Assembly: GCF_002933955.1 (NCBI RefSeq)
Contig: NZ_BEWW01000283.1
Coordinates: forward strand, 1-64,000
DNA: 64,000 nucleotides
Reading direction: 5' to 3'
Source of the DNA: Prevotella sp. MGM2
GTDB taxonomy: Bacteria; Bacteroidota; Bacteroidia; Bacteroidales; Bacteroidaceae
The translations under genes were made by a program, and so were the position numbers. Below are positions 50,928 through 60,617 of this stretch, piece after piece. The first letter of the stretch is position 1, and every line of letters starts with the position of its first letter. The notes below the pieces were generated by a model. It saw only the letters and a program-made list of their open reading frames with translations. It did no database searches and was not told where the DNA came from.

Positions 50928-51503
50928 ATGAGCAAGTCAGCATTTGCACAAACCATTATCGCTAAACTTAAAGGGTCTATAGGCACTTCTGGTAAAGATT
51001 ATACTTCTGGAAGTGCTTCTGCTGCTATGAGTGCAGTAGCCGCTGGTATTACAGAATATCTTATAGCTCATACGACTGTGTCCATTGTTTATTCAGGAAT
51101 AGTAGCATCCGCATATCCTTATCCCGACCCGGTTGTAACTGATACATTCAAAATTGTAGGAAACTGCGCCCCTCCCAGTCCTTCAAACGGTTTTGATAGC
51201 TGGATAAAACAGATAGAGAACAATATTATAGCAGGGTTTCAACTTGCCCCAACGGGTAATGCAGGTGTCGTATTTCCTCAAAAGCCATTCTTAAATCCTA
51301 AAATTACTACAGTTCAAGGTAATCTAAAATCGACACATGATGTCGGCGATACAGACCCCCAGCAAAAAGTTTGGGAAGTTGTCTGTGGAGGTATCATGGA
51401 CTGGATTAACGGTATTGCTAAAAACACAATGCCAGGAGGTGCGTCACGCCCATCGGCACCTTCTTCCGGCACCGCTTCCATTACCAAAATAACTATCACT
51501 TGA
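50928..51503 (+). CDS. Hypothetical baseplate-region protein, 191 aa
   Basis: Starts 1 nt after the spike stop. Starts MSKSAFAQTIIAKLKGSIGT, with a Gly/Ser/Ala-rich N-terminus and a P-rich C-terminus (MPGGASRPSAPSSG). Position suggests a baseplate component. Domain not recognised. Confidence 0.68.
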   Translation: MSKSAFAQTIIAKLKGSIGTSGKDYTSGSASAAMSAVAAGITEYLIAHTTVSIVYSGIVASAYPYPDPVVTDTFKIVGNCAPPSPSNGFDSWIKQIENNIIAGFQLAPTGNAGVVFPQKPFLNPKITTVQGNLKSTHDVGDTDPQQKVWEVVCGGIMDWINGIAKNTMPGGASRPSAPSSGTASITKITIT

Positions 51504-51516
51504 TCAGCTCTAATAG

Positions 51517-51525
51517 ACTATTATA
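51517..51525 (+). promoter_or_regulatory. ACTATTATA motif before 51547 gene
   Basis: In a 43-nt gap, 21 nt before the ATG. No clear terminator precedes it here. Confidence 0.45.
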
Positions 51526-51546
51526 GATAAACAACAGTCGATAAAT

Positions 51547-52929
51547 ATGGTAAGAGACTTAATTTTGGATATGAAGGAGCGTGACTTGTCTGTGGAGGAT
51601 AAGTCAAATGCCTCTGTACCAGTATTCGACTCACTGTGGGGCAACATATTTGATGAAGATAAAGAAATTGATATTCTCATCTGCAACATCATAATTCCAG
51701 AAGCATATTGGAGCATTATTCAATATGACAATGGAGAGCTAATATGTCGGTTTACATCAGCCTATATGCCCAGTACCAGCAATTTCAGAATTCGACTGGT
51801 TGCATTGCGTAATGGAAAGTATTATGTTTTCAGCAATATCAGGGGAGAATTTGGTCTGCCTGTTAACAGTTATGTTCTTAGCAAGAATATAGCAGCGCCT
51901 ATTCCAGCCTGTATGCTTCCATTTATCGACATTCATGGTGAGTTCATTGTCAAAATGGTACAAAACAGTAAGTCTGAGGTTCTGGATAAAGCATATATTT
52001 ATTCTGCTAAAAGCACTGACCTCAGTATTAATTACAGTGATGACCAGGCTTCTCAGTTATTAACATTATGTGCTCCTGGAAAAAGCTACAGATACCCCAC
52101 TACGGGTGTTGGGGCTACCAAATATCTGAATTGTGTGGTGGCTCATTCTGATTTACAAAAGGTTCTGGAAACCCAGTTTGATGCTGATAAAAAGCCTATT
52201 CAGGATGCTGATTTCGATAATGAGACCGGCAAACTCGATGTACTTTTTAGTCCGGAAAGAGAAGAAATTGACACTGATCTGAAAGATGTGGATAACCTGA
52301 ACCTTCAATTCTTCAGTTTATTTACAGATGAGTACGTGCGCAGGAATGTAGTGCTTAATGAGCTGTCAGATATAGACTTTATGGAATTGCTAAATGGCTA
52401 TCCGTATGTTCTAAATATTCTGATATTCACAGATTATACTACTACATCTTCTCGTATTGCCAATACGGTTGTTGCCGGACAATTTAATGGTGTAGGTGAT
52501 ATTATCCCCAGTGACAAATACTATATCGTCTCAGCTACATTAGAAGCTAATACTATTGTCATGTTTGATGATGAAAAAGAAGATAAAGTGAAAGATGCTC
52601 CGATATTTATCATCAATGATAATGATGAGACAAGACTATATACCGCCTTAATTGAACAACCTTATTGGCTTACTGAAACATGCCATAAGTGTTTCATATT
52701 AAAACGAAGGTCAACAGTAAAGTATATGATCCGTCAAGACCAATTCCGTCAAGGTAAGGGTCTTTACATCATTCCTCAGACAAGTGCCAACATCAAAAAT
52801 ATGTTGGGATTAGTACAAGACATCCACACCGGTCGATTACTTGGTATCGTTTCCAATAGCACCAATATCAGTGATATGACTATGGATGAAATTACACAAC
52901 ACATTTATGCCACTCAAATAAACCAATAA
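51547..52929 (+). CDS. Putative baseplate protein, 460 aa
   Basis: Starts MVRDLILDMKERDLSVEDKS. A mixed alpha/beta protein without recognised domain, highly acidic in the middle. It is adjacent to spike and fibre genes, so a wedge or baseplate role is likely by context. Confidence 0.68.
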   Translation: MVRDLILDMKERDLSVEDKSNASVPVFDSLWGNIFDEDKEIDILICNIIIPEAYWSIIQYDNGELICRFTSAYMPSTSNFRIRLVALRNGKYYVFSNIRGEFGLPVNSYVLSKNIAAPIPACMLPFIDIHGEFIVKMVQNSKSEVLDKAYIYSAKSTDLSINYSDDQASQLLTLCAPGKSYRYPTTGVGATKYLNCVVAHSDLQKVLETQFDADKKPIQDADFDNETGKLDVLFSPEREEIDTDLKDVDNLNLQFFSLFTDEYVRRNVVLNELSDIDFMELLNGYPYVLNILIFTDYTTTSSRIANTVVAGQFNGVGDIIPSDKYYIVSATLEANTIVMFDDEKEDKVKDAPIFIINDNDETRLYTALIEQPYWLTETCHKCFILKRRSTVKYMIRQDQFRQGKGLYIIPQTSANIKNMLGLVQDIHTGRLLGIVSNSTNISDMTMDEITQHIYATQINQ

Positions 52930-52930
52930 T

Positions 52931-54145
52931 ATGAATAATGATAATATTGTCAAAATTGGTACCGCCCTAAAGTGGAGAAACACCTTCGACATTACCAAAA
53001 AATATTATCAGGAGAACGTGGTCACAGTTTGTGGCTGTGTCTTCAGATGTAAGGTATTGCAAGCACAGGGGAAATCTCCAGTTACGATTACGGATAACCA
53101 GGGCCATATAGTCTATACCAATACAGACGTATGGGATGTGCTGGTTGATATGGCATATTACTACAACTTTGCCGTCGATACCAAGAAACTTACGCAGGAA
53201 ACGCTGGATTATGTCAAACAACTGGATAAGGCTATTAAAAAACAGCAAGAAGAAATTCATGCTATTCAGGAAGATGATAAAAAACAGTGGGAACACATCA
53301 ATGCAATCGAAAAAACAAATGAAGAGCAGCAGCGTGAAATAGATTCTGTCCTTGACACAATCAGCTGTTTTAGCGAAGGCATTTGGATTGATACATTGCT
53401 TTGGAGCAACGAAACAGTATGGGATAATAACAAATATGCCATTACTGATGACTTACAGCGTCAAATCAACGAACTGACTGATCATCATAACAAGGATATA
53501 ACCGATATTAATAACCATATCGACCAGCATGAGAAAGATCAGAAAATATATCAAGATACGACTGACGCCAAGCTTTTGGTTTTGGCTTTGGGCGCTAAAA
53601 CAACTCTTAGTCTCACCCCCAACGTGGTTCACAAGGGCGTTGAGACGAACATCACATTAAGAGCAAAGGTCAATATTGATGACGATATTGATAATCTGAG
53701 TATCTATCAAGGACAAAGGCTTGTAGATTCTTCTAAAGTGCAAAACCTATCGCATCAGATGCCTATATCTACTGATGTGGATGTCCTATTTAGAGCTGAA
53801 ACTGAATATAAAGGACTTATACTCCCTGCCAGTATAACGCTCTATGCCAGATACCCGATATATTGTGGATTTGGTGCAACTGTTCTGGACATTAAAAATT
53901 CCAGTCATCAAATCAGTGCAAGAACATCCGCAGCCGGCAATTATAGGACAATCAACACAAAGAACAATCAACGATATTATATCCTTGTTCCAGTGGATAT
54001 TGCAGCATTAAGTGATTTCACTATGGGTGGCGCACCTTATGTGATGAACAGCCGGAAACAAACATTTGATAATGTGGAATACAAAATCTATGAATCCGGC
54101 GCAGTATATAACGCTGGTGCCGAAGTAAACATAACCGCAAAATAA
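52931..54145 (+). CDS. Tail fibre/baseplate protein with one W-x5-W-x5-W motif
   Basis: 404 residues. The N-terminal domain (ITKKYYQENVVTVCGCVFRC) resembles carbohydrate-binding/attachment segments. A long coiled coil (about 90-135) leads to one copy of the motif (CFSEGIWIDTLLW, VWDN), a second coiled coil, then an Ig-like C-terminal domain (TTLSLTPNVVHKGVETNI). Likely a trimeric fibre or fibre-attachment protein. Confidence 0.75.
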   Translation: MNNDNIVKIGTALKWRNTFDITKKYYQENVVTVCGCVFRCKVLQAQGKSPVTITDNQGHIVYTNTDVWDVLVDMAYYYNFAVDTKKLTQETLDYVKQLDKAIKKQQEEIHAIQEDDKKQWEHINAIEKTNEEQQREIDSVLDTISCFSEGIWIDTLLWSNETVWDNNKYAITDDLQRQINELTDHHNKDITDINNHIDQHEKDQKIYQDTTDAKLLVLALGAKTTLSLTPNVVHKGVETNITLRAKVNIDDDIDNLSIYQGQRLVDSSKVQNLSHQMPISTDVDVLFRAETEYKGLILPASITLYARYPIYCGFGATVLDIKNSSHQISARTSAAGNYRTINTKNNQRYYILVPVDIAALSDFTMGGAPYVMNSRKQTFDNVEYKIYESGAVYNAGAEVNITAK

Positions 54146-54152
54146 GAACATA

Positions 54153-56021
54153 ATGGAAATCGCAAAAGGTAAAATAGGCAACGCCTTAACCAGTACCGCT
54201 TCAGACCATGTTGTTGCGGTTACGGCAGACATCTATGATGAAAAGCAAAAGCGTTATCAGGAGGATATTAATGAATATCTTCTGAACCATGCTAACGACA
54301 TTAATGATTCTCTTTGTTGCTTCAGTGAAGGGATATGGGAAAACAATCTTTACTGGAGTGACGTTACTGTATGGGACAATAACAAATATGCCCTAACTGA
54401 TGCGTTATCTGAGAGGATTAATACTCTTTCAGAGACACATCAGACAGATACAAGGGCTATTAATCAGCACCTTACTGAAATTGATGAGGCATTACTTCAA
54501 AACGGTAGAAAGCATGACGCTTTCAATACACATCTGGAAAAACATGACGGGGAGATTAAAGCCCTTCAGAAGCTGATAGCAGAGCATGATCAGCAAATAA
54601 CTGATTTGCTCTATGCCTTGTCTTGTTTTAATTCCGGACAGTGGAAGAATGACTTCAAATGGAGTAATGAAACTCTGTGGGAAAATTCCAACTTCATGTG
54701 TAATACGTTTGAGGATGTTTATCATCTAATTGAAGAACATCAGCAAGCCATTACTCAGCTTTCTAATAGGATCTCCGAAGTTCAAAAAGATGCAGCCGAT
54801 ACATTAAAGGGTATCAACTCCACCTTCGATGGGTTCAGAAAAGAGCATGACGCTTTTAGAAAAGAACATCGGGAATTTACTAATGAGCATGATGCTTTCC
54901 GTACAGAACATCAAGGCTTTACCAGCAAGCTTGATAATCTGGATGCCAGAGATATTGAGCAGCAACGAGAGATTGATACATTGCTTTATCGAATCTCAAT
55001 TCTCACCAATGGTCAATGGGACAACACCCTCTTATGGATTAATGATTCTAATTGGGTTAACTATAATGAAAGTGCCGGATGCGAATGTCCTATAGATACT
55101 GGAGAGCAGCTTGAGACGCTTCATGACAATGTTGCTAATTTACAATCCGGATTAAGCGAAACAGATACCAAAGTAGCGAACAATGAAGAAATCATTGCTC
55201 AACATCAAGATAACCTTAGTAGCTTAAATGCCGCTGTCGATAATAATTCTTCTGAAATAGAAGAAATTAAACAGGCGGCTGTCAAAGAACATCGAAGTGT
55301 TGCATATCAGTTCCGAGCTATGGGGCGAGATCAAGCTGCTCAAGATGAAAAAATAGCTAAAATTGGTGAACACTTCAACTGCTTTGCTGATGGTATCTGG
55401 AATGATATGTTCATCTGGGATAACGAGCAGTTATGGGCAAATCAGACCGGTGTGCTTAAAGAAGCTCTGGACGATCTTCAGTCCTCTCTTCATGATACAC
55501 GTCAAAAGCTCCATGAAGCGAATGAGGATATAATGACTAACCTCTCGCTTATCCAAGCCAACCATCAGCTTATTGAAAACAATGCAGAAGCAATTCAAGA
55601 GAATGAAACTGCTATCAATGATCTCAGAAGTCAGTTTGGATGTGTAGAGCAAGGTGAATGGGGCAATCCATATTTTTGGAACAACGAAGATCTTTGGATT
55701 GACAACCCCAATGGCTTAGTAGAAATAGAAACCGAAGTGATTGAGCATAACGACCGTATTACAGTCCTTGAAGCTCAATTCGCATCGTTCATGCAGCAGT
55801 TTACCGCTCAACAATCTATTATATCACAGCAGCAGGCACAGCTGGAAACGCTCATGGATTGCTTTACTGTGCTTAATGTCGGTAAATGGCAAAATCTGCT
55901 TTTATGGGATAATACATCCAAATGGTCAGATGCCTTGATTACTGAAGTTGCCGGTGATAGTGGTGTGGCTTCCGTAGCAGTGAAATCGTATGACCCTGAG
56001 ACAGCAACCGTATCAATATAA
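54153..56021 (+). CDS. Fibre protein with six W-x5-W-x5-W repeats separated by coiled coils
   Basis: 622 residues: alternating coiled-coil segments (FRKEHDAFRKEHREF, HDNVANLQSGLSETDTKV) and six Trp motifs near nt 54331, 54640, 55015, 55393, 55657 and 55882, e.g. GQWKNDFKW then LWEN. Spacing is exactly W-x5-W-x5-W in every copy. The layout suggests an elongated trimeric rod with periodic globular nodes. It starts 7 nt after the previous gene. Confidence 0.8.
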   Translation: MEIAKGKIGNALTSTASDHVVAVTADIYDEKQKRYQEDINEYLLNHANDINDSLCCFSEGIWENNLYWSDVTVWDNNKYALTDALSERINTLSETHQTDTRAINQHLTEIDEALLQNGRKHDAFNTHLEKHDGEIKALQKLIAEHDQQITDLLYALSCFNSGQWKNDFKWSNETLWENSNFMCNTFEDVYHLIEEHQQAITQLSNRISEVQKDAADTLKGINSTFDGFRKEHDAFRKEHREFTNEHDAFRTEHQGFTSKLDNLDARDIEQQREIDTLLYRISILTNGQWDNTLLWINDSNWVNYNESAGCECPIDTGEQLETLHDNVANLQSGLSETDTKVANNEEIIAQHQDNLSSLNAAVDNNSSEIEEIKQAAVKEHRSVAYQFRAMGRDQAAQDEKIAKIGEHFNCFADGIWNDMFIWDNEQLWANQTGVLKEALDDLQSSLHDTRQKLHEANEDIMTNLSLIQANHQLIENNAEAIQENETAINDLRSQFGCVEQGEWGNPYFWNNEDLWIDNPNGLVEIETEVIEHNDRITVLEAQFASFMQQFTAQQSIISQQQAQLETLMDCFTVLNVGKWQNLLLWDNTSKWSDALITEVAGDSGVASVAVKSYDPETATVSI

Positions 56022-56083
56022 AAGCTCTAAATACGAGGGAGCTAAGGCTCGTATAATCTATAGTAATAAACCATATTCAAAAC

Positions 56084-56941
56084 ATGGCAGATCTTAAAGT
56101 AACTCGTTTTGTCATTGATGGAAAGACCTTTGCTATCCCGGCTGCTGCTGCTGATCAGAATGGTCTTATGTCAGCCAATGACTTTAACAAACTTGCTGGC
56201 ATCGCAACTGGCGCGCAGGTAAACGTGCTGGAGGGTGTGAAAGTAAATGGCGTTGCACTCAGCATCGCATCAAAAATTGTTGACCTTATCATTGGCACTG
56301 GCACTGCTAATGGCTCTATCTCAGTCGCTGGGGTTGACGTACCGGTTAAAGGACTTGCTGCATTGGCATATAAAGCTAATGTCTCAGTAGATGACCTTAA
56401 TGCAGCCTTAGCAGCGGTTATCAATGGAAAGGCTGAAAGCTCTACCGTAGCCGCTCTTAGCGGTAAGATTGACGTTCTTAATGGCTCCGGCACCGGTTCT
56501 GTATCAAAAGCTATTACAGACGCTTTCAATGATTTTGCAACCAAAGTTTCTGACGATGGTGTTGTCAATTCATACAAGGAACTTATCGACTGGGCGGCTA
56601 CTCATGGTGGCGAAGCAACGCAGATGGCGGCTGCTATCACTAACATTGAAAATCTTCTTGTTGGTATTGGAGGTGATGGTAATCCAGCCACTGTGAACGC
56701 GGCTATTACAGCAGCTATCAATAACTTGAACATTGGTAACTATTATACCAAGACTGAAACCAACACTGAACTTGATAAGAAGGTCGATAAAGTTGCCGGT
56801 TATGGTCTTTCCAAGAATGACTTTACCGATTCCTTGAAGTCTAAACTTGAGGGGATTGCTGTTAACGCAACAGCTAATAAGTATTCTTATGACACTGCTA
56901 CTCAGACTTTGACACTCACCGGTTTCTCTGTCGCAGAGTAA
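56084..56941 (+). CDS. Tail fibre-like protein, 285 aa
   Basis: Repetitive A/V/G-rich beta-type N-terminal region, coiled coil, then a YTKTETNTELDKKVDKVAGY and LKSKLEGIAVNA segment common in phage fibre proteins. Followed by the 153-aa and DGR target genes, so it is part of the receptor-binding apparatus. Confidence 0.75.
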   Translation: MADLKVTRFVIDGKTFAIPAAAADQNGLMSANDFNKLAGIATGAQVNVLEGVKVNGVALSIASKIVDLIIGTGTANGSISVAGVDVPVKGLAALAYKANVSVDDLNAALAAVINGKAESSTVAALSGKIDVLNGSGTGSVSKAITDAFNDFATKVSDDGVVNSYKELIDWAATHGGEATQMAAAITNIENLLVGIGGDGNPATVNAAITAAINNLNIGNYYTKTETNTELDKKVDKVAGYGLSKNDFTDSLKSKLEGIAVNATANKYSYDTATQTLTLTGFSVAE

Positions 56942-56963
56942 CTGACACTAAACAATCATCGCA

Positions 56964-57425
56964 ATGGCAGATACAAACACGAATATCTTACAAACGCTTA
57001 AAATTGACGGCAAGCATTTTAGCATAGCCTGCTGGGAACAGCTTGGACTGACTAAGGACTACATGATCGCTCTTTTAAGCCGTGATGAGTACACTCCCGT
57101 TGCGAACCAACAGCCCACTGACGCACACACGCTTTATACAGATCCGGTAAGTGGGAATCCAGCAGGTTTCCATCCGGGACAGTGTGTAATTTATCCAGAT
57201 TCAGATATACCTGATGGCTGGGGTTTATCCATAGCCAAAAATGTCACCACAAACCCCCAAGGGGTACCAATAAAAATAAGTTGGTATCACGCAACTGATG
57301 TTGAAAAACGTCTTACACATTTGGAGGAAAAAATGACCATAACACATGATGGTGTAATCGGTACTGGATTGTGGATCAATGAGTATCCGTGGCAACAGGA
57401 CGCTGTGTGGGATAACGGGAATTAG
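56964..57425 (+). CDS. Fibre-associated protein with C-terminal W-x5-W-x5-W, 153 aa
   Basis: Starts MADTNTNILQTLKIDGKHFS. The last about 20 residues are one Trp motif (GLWINEYPW, VWDN). Located just before the DGR target; possibly an adaptor connecting the variable protein to the fibre rod (inference). Confidence 0.7.
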   Translation: MADTNTNILQTLKIDGKHFSIACWEQLGLTKDYMIALLSRDEYTPVANQQPTDAHTLYTDPVSGNPAGFHPGQCVIYPDSDIPDGWGLSIAKNVTTNPQGVPIKISWYHATDVEKRLTHLEEKMTITHDGVIGTGLWINEYPWQQDAVWDNGN

Positions 57426-57442
57426 TGTTTTTACAAATCAAT

Positions 57443-57451
57443 ACTATTATA
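57443..57451 (+). promoter_or_regulatory. ACTATTATA motif before the DGR cassette
   Basis: 34 nt before the ATG of the variable protein. Would give the DGR target, Avd, TR and RT their own transcription start. Confidence 0.5.
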
Positions 57452-57484
57452 TAAAAAACTAACAGTTTTAATACATTTAACAAC

Positions 57485-58318
57485 ATGGCAACAGAAAAGC
57501 AAATTACAATGGACACGGACTGGGGTGCCAAAGGCGCACAGCTTACCGGTGCTCAGGTTCAGGCTTTCATCAAGGGTCAGCTTCAGTCTCTGCATGACAA
57601 AGATGCAACCCTTCAGAGTCAGCTTAACAATCTGAACTCAGATCTGGGTGACGCCAACCCCCAGCTTCAGGCAGCTACAGACGGCTGTTTTGTAACCTAT
57701 CATCGCAAAAGCGATAATTGGCCTCTTGCTGTACCTCACTGGAAGTGGCCCGCTCTTGAACAGGCTGGTGAGGTCGCCGATGGTGTACTTGTCCTTATCG
57801 ACGGTCAGGCTCCCATTATCGTAGCCCCCACCCAGACCAACCTTAAATGGTCCAAGAACGCTATTGCAGTCAATGCTGATACTGGCGGTGACTACAGCAA
57901 GGCGTATGTGGATTACACTGGTAAAACTCGCACAGCGGCTATCATGGCTAATGGTGTCGAACTCTTTGGTGAAAACGAAGAGGAATGGACTCAGTATGCT
58001 CCCGCATGGTGTAATGCTTATGATCGCTCTTATAACAAGGGCGATGAAGCCGGCACTATGATTGGCATCGGTGCAGGTAAATGGTGGCTCCCATCTATAG
58101 CGGAACTGCTTACCATTTGGAAGCACAAATATGCAATCAACCTTTGCCTCTCAGTCATTTCTGGCGCCAGCCAGCTTTCTGAGAGCTGGTACTGGTCCAG
58201 CACTGAGGGCTCGGCGACGAACGCTTGGTACTTGTCCCTGATCGACGGCACCCTCAACTACTGGCGCGGTAAGGTGCAGTACAGCTACTACGTCCGTGCC
58301 GTGGCAGCATTTCATTAA
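57485..58318 (+). CDS. DGR variable protein 1 (tail-associated, C-type-lectin-like)
   Basis: 277 residues. The N-terminal part (1-60, a helical trimerisation-like segment) differs from target 2. The C-terminal lectin-like domain has KWWLPSIAELLTIW and SWYWSSTEG and ends in VR1 (YYVRAVAAFH). It is encoded among fibre genes, so it is very likely the diversified receptor-binding protein. Codons in the N-terminal half (GGT/CAG/CTT) show high-expression bias. Confidence 0.92.
   Translation: MATEKQITMDTDWGAKGAQLTGAQVQAFIKGQLQSLHDKDATLQSQLNNLNSDLGDANPQLQAATDGCFVTYHRKSDNWPLAVPHWKWPALEQAGEVADGVLVLIDGQAPIIVAPTQTNLKWSKNAIAVNADTGGDYSKAYVDYTGKTRTAAIMANGVELFGENEEEWTQYAPAWCNAYDRSYNKGDEAGTMIGIGAGKWWLPSIAELLTIWKHKYAINLCLSVISGASQLSESWYWSSTEGSATNAWYLSLIDGTLNYWRGKVQYSYYVRAVAAFH
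58201..58314 (+). repeat. VR1, variable repeat of the DGR
   Basis: 114 nt aligned without gaps to the TR 880 nt downstream. There are 13 substitutions, all at TR adenines (A to G, T or C); all C, G and T positions are identical. Nine of the eleven TR-encoded Asn codons are altered. Confidence 0.95.
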
Positions 58319-58324
58319 CCCTTT

Positions 58325-58395
58325 ATCTCTTCAACCCTTTAACTCTTCGGAGCGTAGCGACGAGCGAGCGAAGCGAGCATAAGGGTTGAAGAGAT
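58325..58395 (+). other. Hairpin/cruciform downstream of VR1
   Basis: A 15-bp perfect stem (58325-58339 with 58381-58395) encloses an inner CTTCG/CGAAG hairpin and GAGCG/AGCGA words. It lies 10 nt past VR1, in the position where Bordetella-type DGRs have a cruciform needed for efficient retrohoming. Confidence 0.85.
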
Positions 58396-58582
58396 TCACC
58401 TATTCAACTTATCTCAAAGTAAATTCGCCGACTTAGGAAGGTTCAGGATTATGTTCCAAGGCTTTAAGATAAGTAAATAAGTGAATGAGGGTAAAGTAGT
58501 TAAGGGATTTGGTGTATTTGGCTTGGTATTAAACAAATACACGAATTGATGAAAATCAGTTTTGTTATAAACAACTGTTGCG

Positions 58583-58966
58583 ATGGCTTTATCCAACGAA
58601 TTGCCGGTTTACGTTGAAACCTATCATTACATTCAAGCAGTGCTTGATACTCATAAAAATTTTCCAAGGGATATTAAACATACCGTTGGTCAAGAATGGA
58701 TTAAGAGAGTGATTTCATTGCCTACATTCATTGTGCGGGCAAATATGTTCAAAAGTGAACGTGAAGCCTATCTCACCGATTTCATTTGTGAGTTTGAGTA
58801 TTGCAAATTGATAGTTAGACTGGCTGGTGATAACCGTTGGATAAGCCGGAAGCAACAATCAAATCTCATGTATTTGGAGGCAGCTATCGGCAAACAAGTG
58901 ACAGCATGGAAGAACGCATCGAAAAAGAGGTATCGAAAGCGGGAAATTGCTGAAGATGGCGATTGA
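58583..58966 (+). CDS. avd: DGR accessory protein Avd
   Basis: 127 residues of four-helix-bundle type. Helices: VYVETYHYIQAVLDTHKNF, WIKRVISLPTFIVRANM, REAYLTDFICEFEYCKLIVR and SNLMYLEAAIGKQVTAW; the C-terminus is strongly basic (KKRYRKREI). This matches the pentameric Avd fold that binds RT and template RNA. It lies between VR1 and the TR. Confidence 0.88.
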   Translation: MALSNELPVYVETYHYIQAVLDTHKNFPRDIKHTVGQEWIKRVISLPTFIVRANMFKSEREAYLTDFICEFEYCKLIVRLAGDNRWISRKQQSNLMYLEAAIGKQVTAWKNASKKRYRKREIAEDGD

Positions 58967-59080
58967 TCGGTGCAACGCACAGAGTATGGAAGTTTAAGGA
59001 TGACCATAGAGTATGCGCTTCCGTGAGAAATGGGGGTACTACTGCCATAAGTAGTTAAGAATAAGACAACGTACCCGAAA

Positions 59081-59194
59081 CACTGAGAACTCGGCGACGA
59101 ACGCTTGGAACTTGAACCTGAACGACGGCAACCTCAACAACTGGAACGATAAGGTGCAGAACAGCAACTACGTCCGTGCCGTGGCAGCATTTCA
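59081..59194 (+). repeat. Template repeat (TR) of the DGR
   Basis: 114 nt, starts CACTGAGAACTCGG and ends GCATTTCA. In the target frame it encodes 11 AAC codons, which adenine mutagenesis can turn into many residues without creating stop codons. It is located between avd and the RT, on the same strand. It is the shared donor for VR1 and the remote VR2. Confidence 0.95.
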
Positions 59195-59256
59195 ACGAAA
59201 GGCATAATTGCGATAGATAACACAAATATAATGGCATTATCACTTTTAGTGCTGAT

Positions 59257-60576
59257 ATGGTGACGTATGAGGATTTGGTAGAAGCCTATTTAGATTGTCG
59301 TGTACATAAGTCGCGGACAAACAACTGCATCAAGTTTACTCTTGATGTGGAAGGCAATCTGTATGATATGATGCAAGCCATCAATAACAGAACATATCGA
59401 CCTCGACGTTCCATTTGTTTTGTTGTTAGCCGCCCCAAATACCGTGAGGTTTTTGCCGCTGATTTTGCAGATCGAATAATTCATCATTACATCAGGCTTC
59501 GTTTGGAGCCGTTGATCGAACAAGAATTTAATGACAGAACATTTAATTGCCGCGATGGTAAAGGTACTTTAGCAGGTGTAGATCAGCTGAAGAAAGATAT
59601 AATTGAATGTTCAAACAATTACACAAAAGACTGTTATGTCGCTACCGTTGATATTAACAGTTTCTTTATGTCTATCCTTAAAAAGTTAGTGGAAGATTTG
59701 GTAATCCGGTTGATTGATGAGAAATACACTGGCGATGACAAAGATGATTTAAGATTTTTATGTCATGTTGTATTAAGTCACTGTACTGAAGAAAATTGTA
59801 TAAGACAATCATCAATTACCATGTGGAATCATTTGCCCGCAAGCAAATCGTTATTCACTAATGGCGAAGGGTTAGGGATGCCGATTGGTAATCTACCTTC
59901 TCAGATGTTCGCCAATTATCTCTTAAACTCATTAGACTGGGCGATCGAAAAAGAATTTGGTATTAAATATCACGGAAGATATGTTGATGATATTTACCTC
60001 ATCTCAGAAACCCCCGAAGCAATACTGAACGCTATTCCTAAAATACGCATCAAATTAGAATCATTGGGTCTAAAATTATCTCCCAAGAAATTCTATATGC
60101 AACATTATACCAAAGGATTAGATTTTACCGGTGCCGTTGTAAAACCAGGCAGAATTTACCCCTTGAACCGCACAGTAACCAATTTTAGGCACAGTATTCA
60201 TCGCTTGAATCAATGCAAAACTAAAAGTCAAATCATTAGAGCTTTATCATCAGTCAACAGCTATTTAGGCTTGCTAAGACACTATGATACTTATGCTATC
60301 AGATATAATGGTTTGATGGAAATTGATATAAGACTATTCAAATGGCTTTATATCCAAGGAAGCATGGAAATAGTTAAGCTCAAAAAGAGATACCATCCCA
60401 GAAATCGTATAAGATATCGGCTTTATCACAACTATCAAACTCAGCTTTCGTTACCTAAGCCGATCGCCAGATTTGAAGAAAGAGATGATAAAGCCAAGTA
60501 TATTAGGATGTTGTCTGAATACACTCCAGTCGAAATCCCACCAATAAGCATACTTGAAAGTCACAAAGACTATTAA
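59257..60576 (+). CDS. DGR reverse transcriptase
   Basis: 439 residues. Motif A TVDINSFF (catalytic D132), the DGR-type motif GMPIGNLPSQ (207-216), YVDD (242-245), and a downstream thumb with KLSPKKFYM and FTGAVV. A basic C-terminal region (HPRNRIRYRLYH) follows. Copies TR RNA with error-prone pairing at adenines; the cDNA replaces VR sequence. The ATG at 59257 follows the TR by 62 nt. Confidence 0.95.
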   Translation: MVTYEDLVEAYLDCRVHKSRTNNCIKFTLDVEGNLYDMMQAINNRTYRPRRSICFVVSRPKYREVFAADFADRIIHHYIRLRLEPLIEQEFNDRTFNCRDGKGTLAGVDQLKKDIIECSNNYTKDCYVATVDINSFFMSILKKLVEDLVIRLIDEKYTGDDKDDLRFLCHVVLSHCTEENCIRQSSITMWNHLPASKSLFTNGEGLGMPIGNLPSQMFANYLLNSLDWAIEKEFGIKYHGRYVDDIYLISETPEAILNAIPKIRIKLESLGLKLSPKKFYMQHYTKGLDFTGAVVKPGRIYPLNRTVTNFRHSIHRLNQCKTKSQIIRALSSVNSYLGLLRHYDTYAIRYNGLMEIDIRLFKWLYIQGSMEIVKLKKRYHPRNRIRYRLYHNYQTQLSLPKPIARFEERDDKAKYIRMLSEYTPVEIPPISILESHKDY

Positions 60577-60617
60577 TAATAAATAAACATCATTTTTAAT
60601 TTCAAAACAGTCCGAAC

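Noticed and set aside
59041-59256. Protein-coding reading of the TR segment
   Set aside because: The TR is homologous to the VR coding sequence but has no start; it is a template RNA region, and its apparent codons reflect its function as donor.
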